Origin: Vulcanimicrobium sp035943995
Lineage (GTDB): Bacteria; Vulcanimicrobiota; Vulcanimicrobiia; Vulcanimicrobiales; Vulcanimicrobiaceae
DNA length: 64,000 bases
Reading direction: 5' to 3'
Assembly: GCA_035943995.1 (NCBI GenBank)
Contig: DASZBS010000002.1
Coordinates: 27,141 to 91,140, forward strand
The translations under genes were made by a program, and so were the position numbers. The notes beneath the pieces were generated by a model. It searched no databases, was not told where the DNA came from, and was given only the letters and a program-made list of their open reading frames with translations. Shown piece after piece: positions 25,305 to 33,571 of this stretch (positions are counted from its first letter, which is position 1; each line of letters starts with the position of its first letter).

Positions 25305-25612
25305 TCCCGCACGAACGGCAGATCGAAGATGTCCGCCTGCCGGAATTCGACGTTGGTGAGCCCGGCCTCGCTCACCCTTCGCTGGGCTTCGGCGATCGAA
25401 TCCGGGGAGACGTCGATCGATACGATGCGAGCGCCCGGACTGCGCCGGCCCAACGTGATCGTTTGAGCACCGACGCCGCACCCGGCCTCGAGCACCGTGC
25501 TCCCGACGGTGTATGCCGTGTCGCCGTGCAGCAGCTCGACCAACGCGCCGGCCTGATCCTGAAGGCGCTCTTTCTCCCGCGGATGATAGCCGTGCACGTA
25601 CGTGTTGCTCAT
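24806..25612 (-). CDS. Class I SAM-dependent methyltransferase
   Basis: A 268-residue methyltransferase. Motif I is VLEAGCGVGAQT, motif II IVSIDVSP, the acidic/aromatic stretch FRQADIFDLPF, and post-motif FDHVFVCFVLEHLARPV. Most similar in layout to small-molecule C/N/O-methyltransferases of the UbiE/arsenite type. It starts at ATG 25612 overlapping the stop of the upstream dehydrogenase (ATGA), so it shares that operon, and it converges on the oxygenase. Proximity to the borosin cassette does not prove a link, but a decayed second copy flanking the same cassette suggests the genes have moved or duplicated together. Confidence 0.88.
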   Translation of the reverse strand: MSNTYVHGYHPREKERLQDQAGALVELLHGDTAYTVGSTVLEAGCGVGAQTITLGRRSPGARIVSIDVSPDSIAEAQRRVSEAGLTNVEFRQADIFDLPFVRETFDHVFVCFVLEHLARPVQALAILSDVLKPGGTVTVIEGDHGSTFFHPDSTAAQAAIRCQIELQREAGGNALIGRQLYPLLVEAGFGAVRVSPRMVYVDASRPDLVDAFTRKTFTAMIEGIREPAITAGLIDPERFDAGVRDLHRTAAQDGVFCYTFFKAVGTKP

Positions 25613-26490
25613 GGCTTGCCGTCCGCGTTCGCGCCGACGACGTCCCACAGCGCGCCCACGTCCTGTGCGCCGAGCCCGCGGCGTTGCGCGCTCGAGAAAT
25701 GCTGCAGCGCCGCCGCGCCCGTCGCCGCGGGCGCGTGATAGCGGGCCGCGAGGTCGATCGCCAGACGCATGTCCTTCTGCGCGAGACCGATGCCGAAGCG
25801 CGGCGTGTAGTCGCCCGCGATGATCCACGGCAGCCGCACATCGGATTGAAACGAGCGCGCGCCGCCGTCCTGCATCAGCTTGCACAGCAACTGCGCATCG
25901 ATCCCAGCAGCCGTCCCGATCCCGAACCCCTCCAGCAACACCGCGAGATTCGACATGCTCACGTAGTTGATCGCGAGCTTCGCGGCGTACGCTTGTTCCA
26001 CACTGCCGATGACGTACTGGTTCTTCGAGACGGCGTCGAGCACCGCGGCGGCGCGCGCCCGCCCGCCTTCGCTCCCGCCAACATACAGCGGCAACGTGCC
26101 GTCCGCCGCCTGGCGCGGTCCCATCCCGAGCGGCGAGGCGACGAACGCGGCGCCGGTACGCTCGACCTCGTCGGCGGCGCGGCGACCCGTGTACGGATCG
26201 ATCGTGCTGAGCTCCACCACGACGCTGTCAGGCCGGAGCCCGCCGGCGATCCCGTCGGCCGAATACAGCCGATCGACGTGCTCCGGCAGCGGCAGACTGC
26301 TCACGACGAACGTGCAACGTTCCGCGATCTCGAGCGGCGATGCTGCGGCGCGGGCGCGGCTCCCCTCGAACCGGCGCAACGCCTCCTCGGACGGATCGAA
26401 CACCAGCACGTCCCACGCCGGATCGCGCGCGATGCGCAACGCGATCGCGCCGCCCATGCGGCCCGCACCGATGAACCCGACGGTCGCCAT
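25609..26490 (-). CDS. NAD(P)-dependent beta-hydroxyacid dehydrogenase
   Basis: A 293-residue member of the 3-hydroxyisobutyrate/6-phosphogluconate dehydrogenase-like family. N-terminal VGFIGAGRMGGAIALRIA binds the cofactor, FVVSSLPLPEHV and VVELSTIDP follow, and the catalytic Lys segment is YAAKLAINYVSMSN. The substrate-side motif VASPLGMGPRQAADGTLPLYVGG matches the family GGxxGA region in altered form. It is the upstream partner of the methyltransferase, overlapping it by four bases. Confidence 0.88.
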   Translation of the reverse strand: MATVGFIGAGRMGGAIALRIARDPAWDVLVFDPSEEALRRFEGSRARAAASPLEIAERCTFVVSSLPLPEHVDRLYSADGIAGGLRPDSVVVELSTIDPYTGRRAADEVERTGAAFVASPLGMGPRQAADGTLPLYVGGSEGGRARAAAVLDAVSKNQYVIGSVEQAYAAKLAINYVSMSNLAVLLEGFGIGTAAGIDAQLLCKLMQDGGARSFQSDVRLPWIIAGDYTPRFGIGLAQKDMRLAIDLAARYHAPAATGAAALQHFSSAQRRGLGAQDVGALWDVVGANADGKP

Positions 26491-26498
26491 GGCCGTCC

Positions 26499-26541
26499 CT
26501 ACGCCATGAAGCTGGAGTAGCCCCCGTCGGCTACGGCGCGC
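26499..26541 (-). pseudogene. 3' tail of a lost short-chain dehydrogenase gene
   Basis: The 43 bases between msrA and the dehydrogenase gene read ADGGYSSFMA followed by a stop. That is the typical C-terminus of SDR enzymes (VDGG-Y/W then a short hydrophobic end). No other SDR part is present, since msrA's coding end lies directly upstream. Probably the trace of a deletion that joined msrA to this region. Confidence 0.4.
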
Positions 26542-27054
26542 TCACGCGTTCGCGCGAACGGGGAGCTTCCAATCCGGCCGAATGAAATGACAGGTGTAGC
26601 CTGACGGATAGTCTTCGAGATAGTCCTGATGCTCCGGCTCGGCTTCCCAGAAATCCCCGGCCGGCGCAACTTCGGTGACGACTTTGCCCGGCCAAAGTCC
26701 CGACGCGTTCACGTCGGCAATCGTGTCTTCGGCGGTCCGCTTTTGATCGTCGTTCGTGTAGTAGATCGCCGAGCGATAGCTCGTGCCGCGGTCGTTGCCC
26801 TGACGATTCGGCGTCGACGGGTCGTGGATCTGGAAAAAGAACTCCAGGATCTTCCGGTACGTGATCGCCGCAGGGTCGAACACGACCTCGATCGCTTCCG
26901 CGTGCGTGCCGTGATTGCGGTACGTGGCGTTCCGGACGTCACCGCCCGAATAGCCGACGCGGGTCGAGATCACGCCCGGGTACCGGCGCAGCAGCGCCTG
27001 CATGCCCCAAAAGCAGCCGCCGGCAAGGATCGCTCGTTCAGTGGACGCACTCAT
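26542..27054 (-). CDS. msrA: Peptide-methionine (S)-S-oxide reductase MsrA
   Basis: A 170-residue MsrA. Catalytic motif GGCFWGMQALL, then GVISTRVGYSGGDVRNATY, THAEAIEVVFDP, FFFQIHDPSTPNRQGNDRGTSYRSAIYY. It reduces methionine-S-sulfoxide in proteins using thioredoxin. There is only the one catalytic Cys near the N-terminus plus one near the C-terminus in YTCHFIRP, which could act as the resolving Cys. Single gene; it is read towards the SDR remnant. Confidence 0.97.
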   Translation of the reverse strand: MSASTERAILAGGCFWGMQALLRRYPGVISTRVGYSGGDVRNATYRNHGTHAEAIEVVFDPAAITYRKILEFFFQIHDPSTPNRQGNDRGTSYRSAIYYTNDDQKRTAEDTIADVNASGLWPGKVVTEVAPAGDFWEAEPEHQDYLEDYPSGYTCHFIRPDWKLPVRANA

Positions 27055-27101
27055 CGTCCACCGTAACCCGCGCGGGGCCTCCTAAGGTTGCACATCATGC
27101 A

Positions 27102-27458
27102 TCAGCGCGACGCTGCTACGGCCGCGCGGATGTACCTTGGGGTGAACTCCGAGGCCATGATACCGTCGCGCACCTTCTGTAGCAGCGCGGGGACGCAGGC
27201 TTCCCTCGCAACAAACGTACCGTCTTCAAAGCATTCCTCGATCGTGACGGCCTTATATTGCAAGGACTGGTTGTGGGCGACGACCGTTTCATGCCGAAAG
27301 AACGGGTGTTCGCCTGCCTGACATATCGTCGTCTTGTCCGAGCGATCTCGGCTTGTCGTGAACGTCGCGCACACGACTTCGCCTGATTCGTCCGGATCAG
27401 TGACGATCACCCACAAATGCCCATCCAGCATCGACAGGAACGTGTCTCCGGGACGCAC
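27102..27458 (-). CDS. Small protein paired with a Panacea-domain antitoxin, candidate toxin
   Basis: A 118-residue protein with an N-terminal beta-rich part (GDTFLSMLDGHLWVIVTDPDESGEVVCATFTTSRD) and EHPFFRHETVVAH. The opening resembles the PemK/MazF-like SH3 fold, in which a GDI/GDT strand starts the domain; this is a resemblance by eye only. It starts 11 bases after the end of the Panacea gene on the same strand. Panacea antitoxins are known to pair with many unrelated small toxins, so a toxic role is inferred mostly from context. Antitoxin upstream of toxin is the common order. Confidence 0.55.
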   Translation of the reverse strand: MRPGDTFLSMLDGHLWVIVTDPDESGEVVCATFTTSRDRSDKTTICQAGEHPFFRHETVVAHNQSLQYKAVTIEECFEDGTFVAREACVPALLQKVRDGIMASEFTPRYIRAAVAASR

Positions 27459-27469
27459 GTTCGTGAATG

Positions 27470-28021
27470 CTATTGCTTCGAAAGGGCTCGCATTTTATTG
27501 AAGCCCCTCAGATTCTTCGCAATCGCGTCGGCCTCGGCGTCGTCGATGCCGACAGCGCGAAGAATGTCCTTGACATCGATGGGAATGCTGCTGCCGTCCG
27601 GATCTTGCCACTCTGCAAATTCATGCGTGAGATCGCTCAACTGCCATTGGGACTGGTCGCGGTAGATCGCGAAAATCTCGTCGAGTAGCTTCTCTTCGGC
27701 AAGCGAGAGCTGATCGTCCCCGGGATCTTCGAGGAGCGAGACCTCGTACTTCTCGGGACTGGAGATGTGTCGGTGCCAGTACGTCGGAGCCTCGCTGGGA
27801 ACGACCAGCAAATCGTACACACCGCTCAGCACGGGTCCGAGCTTCATCGAGACGTACCGGTCGTTCGTCACGGGTGTCCCCCAGCGCCGGAGCGCCTCGC
27901 GATCGGCGATATACATGAATTTCAGCAAGCTCATGTACGGTAAACGCCGTCCGGCAGATGCGAGGAACCGCGCAGCGACCTGCGTAGCTTTTTTCTCGTT
28001 CAAATTCGCGCTTCGCCCCAC
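27470..28021 (-). CDS. Panacea-domain (SocA/GepA-type, DUF4065) antitoxin
   Basis: A 183-residue protein with the Panacea/DUF4065 layout: KFMYIADREALRRWGTPVTNDRYVSMKLGPVLSGVYDLL is the typical core, followed by YEVSLLEDPGDDQLSLAEEKLLDEIF and LSDLTHEFAEWQDP. Such proteins neutralise a toxin encoded next door, sometimes by delivering it to a protease (SocA/ClpXP in Caulobacter). It is the first gene of a two-gene unit. Confidence 0.85.
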   Translation of the reverse strand: MGRSANLNEKKATQVAARFLASAGRRLPYMSLLKFMYIADREALRRWGTPVTNDRYVSMKLGPVLSGVYDLLVVPSEAPTYWHRHISSPEKYEVSLLEDPGDDQLSLAEEKLLDEIFAIYRDQSQWQLSDLTHEFAEWQDPDGSSIPIDVKDILRAVGIDDAEADAIAKNLRGFNKMRALSKQ

Positions 28022-28272
28022 TCTGGCGAGGATTCTACCCTACCCGCGTCGAGGCCTTTTGCAGCGTCCGCGAGCCGGCACCCGACGTGCCCCGAAATAG
28101 CGCCAGTCGAATGTTTTCAGCCGCACGCTAGTACGAATCGTTTTGCTCGGAATCAGCGGGAAATCGACTGGCTAGACAAGGCTATTGCTCAGTTCCGCGA
28201 CGGCTGCTCGCCGACCGACTGCGCGACGGCGTCCGCCACCATATTGCGGTGACCGCTGTCGTACCTTATTGC

Positions 28273-29037
28273 ATGACGTCGATCTCTACGGGCTCGAACC
28301 CGGGCGGGGGCCGGCTCTACGGCGATCTCGCGTGGGTTTGGCCGTTCGTCAGCCCTCCGTCCGACTATGTCGAAGAAGTCGAGACGTTCGAGCGCCGTTT
28401 CTCCGAGAACGGGGTCCCGAAGGGCGGCTCCGTGTTGCACCTCGGAAGCGGCGGCGGGTCCATCGACGCCCACTTGAAACAGCGTTACCGCGTGACGGGG
28501 ATCGACGTCAGCCCGGCGATGGTCGGGCATGCGCGCAAGGTGAACCCGGACGTGCAATACGACGTCGGCGACATTCGCACCGCGGATCTCGGACGCACCT
28601 TCGACGCGGTGCTGCTGCACGACGCGTCCGCCTATATGACGACGCCCGACGATCTGCTTGCGGCCTATCGCACCGCGGCGCGCCATCTCGAGCCGGGCGG
28701 CGTGCTGGTAACGCTGCCGGAAGAGATCCGCGCGCTGTTCGAGCAGCACGGAACGGAAAGTTTCACGCGCTCCGAAGGTGACGTCGCCGTGACCACGACG
28801 ATCGTCGACTACGATCCCGACCCGTCCGACACGTGGTTCGAGTCGACGTTCGTCTTTCTCATTCGGGACGCTTCCGGGCTGCACGTCGAGCTCGACACCC
28901 ACCGCAACGGTCTGTACGAGTTGGACGCGATGCTCGACATGCTGCGCGAGGCGGGGTTCGCCCCCGAAGCCTCGAGATGGGAGCTCAGCGACTACGCCGA
29001 CGTCGATCGCCCGCTGATCACCGCCATCAAGCGGTAG
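28273..29037 (+). CDS. Class I SAM-dependent methyltransferase
   Basis: About 254 residues from ATG 28273 (the frame is open to 28249). Motif I VLHLGSGGGSID, motif II VTGIDVSPAMVGHAR, then YDVGDIRTADLGRTFDAVLLHDASAYM, and LEPGGVLVTLPEE. The N-terminal YGDLAWVWPFVSPPSDYVEEV is shared by a group of uncharacterised methyltransferases. It is not similar in detail to the methyltransferase at 24806. Alone on its strand; the 28022-28272 gap holds nothing I recognise. Confidence 0.85.
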   Translation: MTSISTGSNPGGGRLYGDLAWVWPFVSPPSDYVEEVETFERRFSENGVPKGGSVLHLGSGGGSIDAHLKQRYRVTGIDVSPAMVGHARKVNPDVQYDVGDIRTADLGRTFDAVLLHDASAYMTTPDDLLAAYRTAARHLEPGGVLVTLPEEIRALFEQHGTESFTRSEGDVAVTTTIVDYDPDPSDTWFESTFVFLIRDASGLHVELDTHRNGLYELDAMLDMLREAGFAPEASRWELSDYADVDRPLITAIKR

Positions 29038-29068
29038 GATTTTTCGCGCGCAAGCGCAAGGCCGTCGC

Positions 29069-30505
29069 GTGCGCGCATCGTTCTCCGGACTGTGGATCGG
29101 TACGATTGCCGCGTTCGTCGTACTGTCCGCGCTGGCGGCGGTGAGGGCGGCCGACTGGAGCTACGGCGCCGACACCGGGACGTTCGTGCAAATCGTGCTC
29201 GACGCGTTCGGCGGCATGCACAACGGCGTCGAAGGCACGACGCACTACCAATTTCACTGGTCGCCGGCGCTCGCGCTGCTGTGGCCGTTTCTCGCCGCCA
29301 CGCACAGCGTCTGGGTGCTGCAGACGATCCTCGCCGCCGCGACGGTCGCGTGCGCGCCGCTCCTGGCGGCAATCGCACGCTGCGGCTTCGCCCGCGGCCG
29401 GCTCGACCAAGGCATAGCCGGACGGATCGGCGCCGTCGCGCTGGTCTACCCGCCGCTGATCGCCGTCGGATTCGGCGAGTTCCGCGATCTCGGTCTGCTG
29501 CCGCCGCTCGCGCTAGGCTGGTGGCTCGCGCTGCAACGTCGCTCGTGGACCTGGGTCGCGGTCTGCGCGGTGCTGCTCGCCGGCCTTCGCGAGGACGTCT
29601 GCTTGGAGCTGGCGATCGTCGGCGCGGTCGTCGCGCTGAACAACGGCCGTTCCGGTGATCGCGCGAAGCTCGCGGCCGCACTCGGTTCGACAGCGGTCGC
29701 ACTCGTGTCGGCGGCAATCTACGTCTTCGTCGTGCTGCCGCGCGTCGGGCCGTGGCCGCCGTCGCACTTCTACGACTATCCGTTCGCCCATGGCCCGGCG
29801 GCGCTGCTGCTCGCGCCGCTCGCGCACCCGCTCGCGTTCGGCGCGGCGATCCTCACCGTCGGCCGCCTCACGTACGTGCTCGAAGCGCTGATCCCGCTCG
29901 CGTTCATCCCGCTGCGCTCGCGGCTCGCATGGCTCGCAGCCCCCGGCTTCGCGATCGTGCTGCTCGCGAACAGCGGGCTGGTGTGGCGCATGGGCATGCA
30001 CTACGCGGCGCTATGGATCCCGTGGCTGCTGATCGCGTTCGCCGCCGGCGTCGCGACGCTGCGCCGCCAACGCCGCTGGACCGCGATCGCCTTCGTGTTG
30101 TCGGCGATCGTGCTGATCGCGTTCAGCCCGCTGCACCCGCTCCACTATCTCAAGCCGTCGTACCACGCGCTCGCCGACGCGCGCACGGTGCTCGCGTCGA
30201 TCCCGCGCGACGCGCACGTCGCGACGCACGACGAGTGGTACACCTCCGTCGCCGCGCGCGATCCGAACGCGCTCGTGCTCGGCACGGGCCCGTCCTCGAT
30301 CGCGGCGCCCTACATCGTGTTCGCCGAGGACTACCCGAACGACGATTTTCAAAAGCGCCTGCTGCCCCAGATCCGCAGCGTGCTCCGGGCCGGCAACTAC
30401 GAGCTCGTCGCCCGGCGCGGCGCGGTCTCGGCCTGGAAGGCCGGCCGGCGCAACGGCGGGGACCCTGCGGTGGTCCAACCGCACGACGCTTCATCACGAC
30501 CCTGA
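29069..30505 (+). CDS. DUF2079 membrane protein
   Basis: A 478-residue polytopic protein starting at GTG 29069, with about 10-11 hydrophobic segments. The motif WSYGADTGTFVQIVLDAFGGMHNGVE close to the N-terminus, HFHWSPALALL-like (YQFHWSPALALLWP), and the C-terminal soluble part with IPRDAHVATHDEWYTSVAARD are the marks of DUF2079 proteins, which have a glycosyltransferase-C-like layout. A role in envelope sugar transfer is plausible but unproven. It follows the methyltransferase by 31 bases. Confidence 0.8.
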   Translation: MRASFSGLWIGTIAAFVVLSALAAVRAADWSYGADTGTFVQIVLDAFGGMHNGVEGTTHYQFHWSPALALLWPFLAATHSVWVLQTILAAATVACAPLLAAIARCGFARGRLDQGIAGRIGAVALVYPPLIAVGFGEFRDLGLLPPLALGWWLALQRRSWTWVAVCAVLLAGLREDVCLELAIVGAVVALNNGRSGDRAKLAAALGSTAVALVSAAIYVFVVLPRVGPWPPSHFYDYPFAHGPAALLLAPLAHPLAFGAAILTVGRLTYVLEALIPLAFIPLRSRLAWLAAPGFAIVLLANSGLVWRMGMHYAALWIPWLLIAFAAGVATLRRQRRWTAIAFVLSAIVLIAFSPLHPLHYLKPSYHALADARTVLASIPRDAHVATHDEWYTSVAARDPNALVLGTGPSSIAAPYIVFAEDYPNDDFQKRLLPQIRSVLRAGNYELVARRGAVSAWKAGRRNGGDPAVVQPHDASSRP

Positions 30506-30523
30506 CACCTGAGGAGAAATCGC

Positions 30524-31372
30524 TTGATCGCATGGCTCGGCACCGGACTGCTCGGCGCCAACTTCGTTCGCAAGATGCTCGAGCGCGGCGAGACCGTGCA
30601 CCTCTGGAACCGCACCGCGGAGAAAGCGCACGCGCTCGAGGCGGACGGCGCCAAAGCGTTCGACCAGCCGATCGACGCGGTGCGCGGCGCTTCGGAGATC
30701 CACCTGACGCTCAGCGACGACGCGGCGGTCGACTCGGTGCTGGACCCGCTCGCCGACGTGATCCTGCCGACGGCGTTCATCGCCGACCACACGACGACGG
30801 CACCGACGCCGACCGGTGACCGCGTCGAACGCTGGAAGCAGCGCGGCCGCACGTTCGTCCACGCGCCGGTGTTCATGGGCCCGTCGATGGCGCGCAACGC
30901 AACGGGCCTGATGCTGCTTTCCGGCGACCCGCAAGTGCGCGCGCGCGTGAAGCCGCACCTCGAACCGATGACGGGTAAGATCGTCGAGCTCGGCGACGAC
31001 CCGACGCGCGGCGCATCGTTCAAGCTCTTCGGCAACATGATGCTGCTGGTGATCACGGCCGGCCTCGCCGACGTCTACAAGCTGGGACGCTCGCTCGGAA
31101 TCGAACCGGAGGACGCGTTCACGTTGTTCGGCGAGTTCAACCCCGGCAACGGCATCCAGGGCCGCGGCAAGCAGATGGCCGAAGGCAGATTCTCGCCGCC
31201 GAGTTTCGAGCTGACGATGGCCCGCAAAGACTTGCGCCTGATGGTGGACGAAGCAGCCCGCCACGGCGCAAAGCTGGACGTCGTCCCAGCCGTGGGCGCA
31301 CTCATGGACCGTTATATCGCCGCGGGCTTCGGCAGCGACGACGCCGGCGTGGTTGGCTCGGGCAAAGCGTGA
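30524..31372 (+). CDS. NAD(P)-dependent beta-hydroxyacid dehydrogenase
   Basis: A 282-residue dehydrogenase starting at TTG 30524, with GAGGAG at 30511-30516. IAWLGTGLLGANFVRKMLERG is the cofactor motif, HLTLSDDAAVDSVL and FIADHTTTAPTPTGDR follow, VHAPVFMGPSMARNATGLMLLSGD is the substrate region, and FKLFGNMMLLV carries the catalytic Lys. Related to but distinct from the family member at 25609. It overlaps the following cyclodeaminase-like gene (GTGA), so the two enzymes are co-expressed. Confidence 0.9.
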   Translation: MIAWLGTGLLGANFVRKMLERGETVHLWNRTAEKAHALEADGAKAFDQPIDAVRGASEIHLTLSDDAAVDSVLDPLADVILPTAFIADHTTTAPTPTGDRVERWKQRGRTFVHAPVFMGPSMARNATGLMLLSGDPQVRARVKPHLEPMTGKIVELGDDPTRGASFKLFGNMMLLVITAGLADVYKLGRSLGIEPEDAFTLFGEFNPGNGIQGRGKQMAEGRFSPPSFELTMARKDLRLMVDEAARHGAKLDVVPAVGALMDRYIAAGFGSDDAGVVGSGKA

Positions 31373-32328
31373 ACCCGCTCTACCTGACCGAAGGCGACGT
31401 CACGGCAACGCTGACGATCCGCGACACGCTGGGCCTCGTGGAAGACGCAGCCCGCGCACTCGCCGAACAGCGCGCCCAAAACCGCCCTCGCCAGCGCGCG
31501 TTCACGTCCTCGTCGGTGATCCAAGTGCTCGCCGCAGCGTACGGCGGACGCATGGGCCACAAGACGTACACCGTCGCTCCGAAAGGCCGCGGCGCACGCT
31601 TCTGGTACACGCTCTTCAACGAAAACGGCGAGATGCTCGCGATCATGGAAGCGGACGCTCTCGGCCAAATGCGAACGGGCGCCGCGTCGGGCGTCGCAAC
31701 GCGCTTCCTGGCCCGCGAAGACGCAAGCACGCTCGGCATCATCGGCACGGGCTGGCAAGCCCGCTCGCAACTGGAAGCCTGCTTCCACGTGCGCAACATC
31801 TCGCGCATCCTGGTCTACGGCCGCGACGCCAAGAAGCGCGCCGACTTCTGCGAGCTGATGTCTGAAAAGGTCGACGCGAAGATCGAACCGGTCGAAACCG
31901 CGCACGACGCGGTAGCAAACGCCGACGTGATCTGCACGATGACGAGCTCATCAACGCCGGTGCTCGAAGGCACCTGGCTGCGCGAAGGCGCGCACGTCAA
32001 TGCAGCCGGCTCGAACCGCGCGAACGCGCAAGAGATCGACATCGAAACGGTCACCCGCGCCGCTGTCGTCGCGGTCGAAGACGTCGCGCAAGCCAAGGTG
32101 GAGTCGGGCGACCTGCGCGCGGCCAACGAAACGGCGCACTGGTCGTGGGACCACGCAACGCGCCTGAGCGACATCATCGCAGGCCACGCGCTGGGCCGTA
32201 CGTCCGACGATCAAATCACGCTGTTCGAATCACTCGGCATCGGCCTTTGGGACATTGCAGCCGCCTCCCACGTATTCGACGCCTGCGTCATCGAGGGCCG
32301 CGGAACCCGGTTGCCGATCCCGAGCTAG
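31369..32328 (+). CDS. Ornithine cyclodeaminase/mu-crystallin-family protein
   Basis: A 319-residue protein with the family core: YGGRMGHKTYTVAPKG (substrate Lys), ALGQMRTGAASGVATRFLAREDASTLGIIGTGWQARSQLEA (Rossmann motif), and ADVICTMTSSSTPVLEGTWLREGAHVNAAGSN. Members include ornithine cyclodeaminase, alanine dehydrogenase and ketimine reductases, so the reaction is not fixed by sequence alone. Starts at GTG 31369 overlapping the stop of the upstream dehydrogenase. It converges on the LuxR regulator with only 23 bases between. Confidence 0.88.
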   Translation: MNPLYLTEGDVTATLTIRDTLGLVEDAARALAEQRAQNRPRQRAFTSSSVIQVLAAAYGGRMGHKTYTVAPKGRGARFWYTLFNENGEMLAIMEADALGQMRTGAASGVATRFLAREDASTLGIIGTGWQARSQLEACFHVRNISRILVYGRDAKKRADFCELMSEKVDAKIEPVETAHDAVANADVICTMTSSSTPVLEGTWLREGAHVNAAGSNRANAQEIDIETVTRAAVVAVEDVAQAKVESGDLRAANETAHWSWDHATRLSDIIAGHALGRTSDDQITLFESLGIGLWDIAAASHVFDACVIEGRGTRLPIPS

Positions 32329-32351
32329 AACCAAGACCAACGACCCGCCGG

Positions 32352-33314
32352 CTACGAAAGCCAGCCGACCTTCTGCGCTGTCGCGACTGCTTCGTCCCTG
32401 TTCATCGCACCCGTCTTTCGGATCGCTCCCGACAAGTACGTCCTCGTCGTGGACTTGGAGATCCCGAGCGACCTGCTGATGGCGTGGGGCGACAGCCCGC
32501 GCGCCGCGAGGCGCAGCACGTCGAGCTCTCGTTCGCTGAGGCCGTTTTGCAGCGCCGACGCCTGCGGTACGAACGCCGGATCGAACGCCGTTCGGCCGCC
32601 GGCAAGGGCACGGATCGCCGCCACGAGCCTCCGGGGATCGACGGACGACGAGATCATGCCGCGCACGCCCGCAGCAAGAGCCTGATGCGTAAACGCGGCG
32701 CGATCCTCGTCCACCAGGAGCAAGACCGCGACGGCCGGAGAGCTACGCCGAACTTCCCGTGCCGCCGTCAGCGACGAAGAACGGGGCGGCTCGCCGCTAA
32801 AGATGACGACGTCAGGTTGCGTGCGGGACGCCGCGGTCGCGATCGACTCGGTGTGTGCGTCGATTGCGACCGCGCGGATCTCGTCGTCCGTTTCTAACAA
32901 CGTCGTAAGGGCCGCCGCGTAAATCGGTCTTCGATCCGCGATGAGTACACGCGTCGCCACGTTGTGTCCTTTCGCCGCCAGCAGGCGCTCGTATTCAGCT
33001 TGAATCGCATCCAACGCGGTCGCGCGGTTGCGAAAGAATTGACGATTTGAAATGTACAAGTCACGGGCAACCGCGGCCGTACCCTCCCCCGCGACGTCGC
33101 AGCGGAGAACGATCGACTGCGACCGCTCGTCCAAATCGCGGATCCCGCGGTCGATGAGGAGCCGCACGGCATCGCACGTCGACCGGGTCCCAAGCACCGT
33201 CCGAAGTGCCTGTGCCTGTTCATCGCGTTCGAGCAGCCAAGGGCGCCGAAGTTTACGCAGCATCGTTCGCAGCGGCGTCGTATACGATCTATCGGCTCGC
33301 CGCGTATCCATCAC
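32352..33314 (-). CDS. LuxR-type regulator with degenerate receiver and an extra N-terminal domain
   Basis: A 320-residue protein in three parts. Residues 1-115 are helical with a sigma/HTH-like stretch (SIVLRCDVAGEGTAAVARDLYISNRQFFRNRATALDAIQ). Residues about 118-235 look like a response-regulator receiver (ATRVLIADRRPIYAAALTTLLE), but the expected phospho-acceptor Asp is replaced: DVVIFSGEPP where families have DVVLLDxxMP. Residues about 255-315 are a LuxR HTH (LSERELDVLRLAARGLSPHAISRSLGISKSTTRTYLSGAIRKTG). No sensor kinase is adjacent. It probably works without phosphorylation, or binds another signal. Confidence 0.8.
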   Translation of the reverse strand: MMDTRRADRSYTTPLRTMLRKLRRPWLLERDEQAQALRTVLGTRSTCDAVRLLIDRGIRDLDERSQSIVLRCDVAGEGTAAVARDLYISNRQFFRNRATALDAIQAEYERLLAAKGHNVATRVLIADRRPIYAAALTTLLETDDEIRAVAIDAHTESIATAASRTQPDVVIFSGEPPRSSSLTAAREVRRSSPAVAVLLLVDEDRAAFTHQALAAGVRGMISSSVDPRRLVAAIRALAGGRTAFDPAFVPQASALQNGLSERELDVLRLAARGLSPHAISRSLGISKSTTRTYLSGAIRKTGAMNRDEAVATAQKVGWLS

Positions 33315-33571
33315 GGGTTCGTACGTGCTTGAACGGCGTCAACCCGGCATTTTGGGCGAGTACGGCAATTTTATGCAATGGAGCAACGCTCGCGGATTAT
33401 CCGGCCCATCGAAACAGGGCAAGATTTGTCAAAGGCTCGTGTCTCTGCACCGCTTATCTTCCGATGTACGTGCGTTCGTCAGGCTAGTCGCTTGCCTCGA
33501 TATCATAGGATAGGTGCCAGCGCGATCTGACGGCGGCGAACACACCCACCCATCGGAAAGGATTGGTGCTC

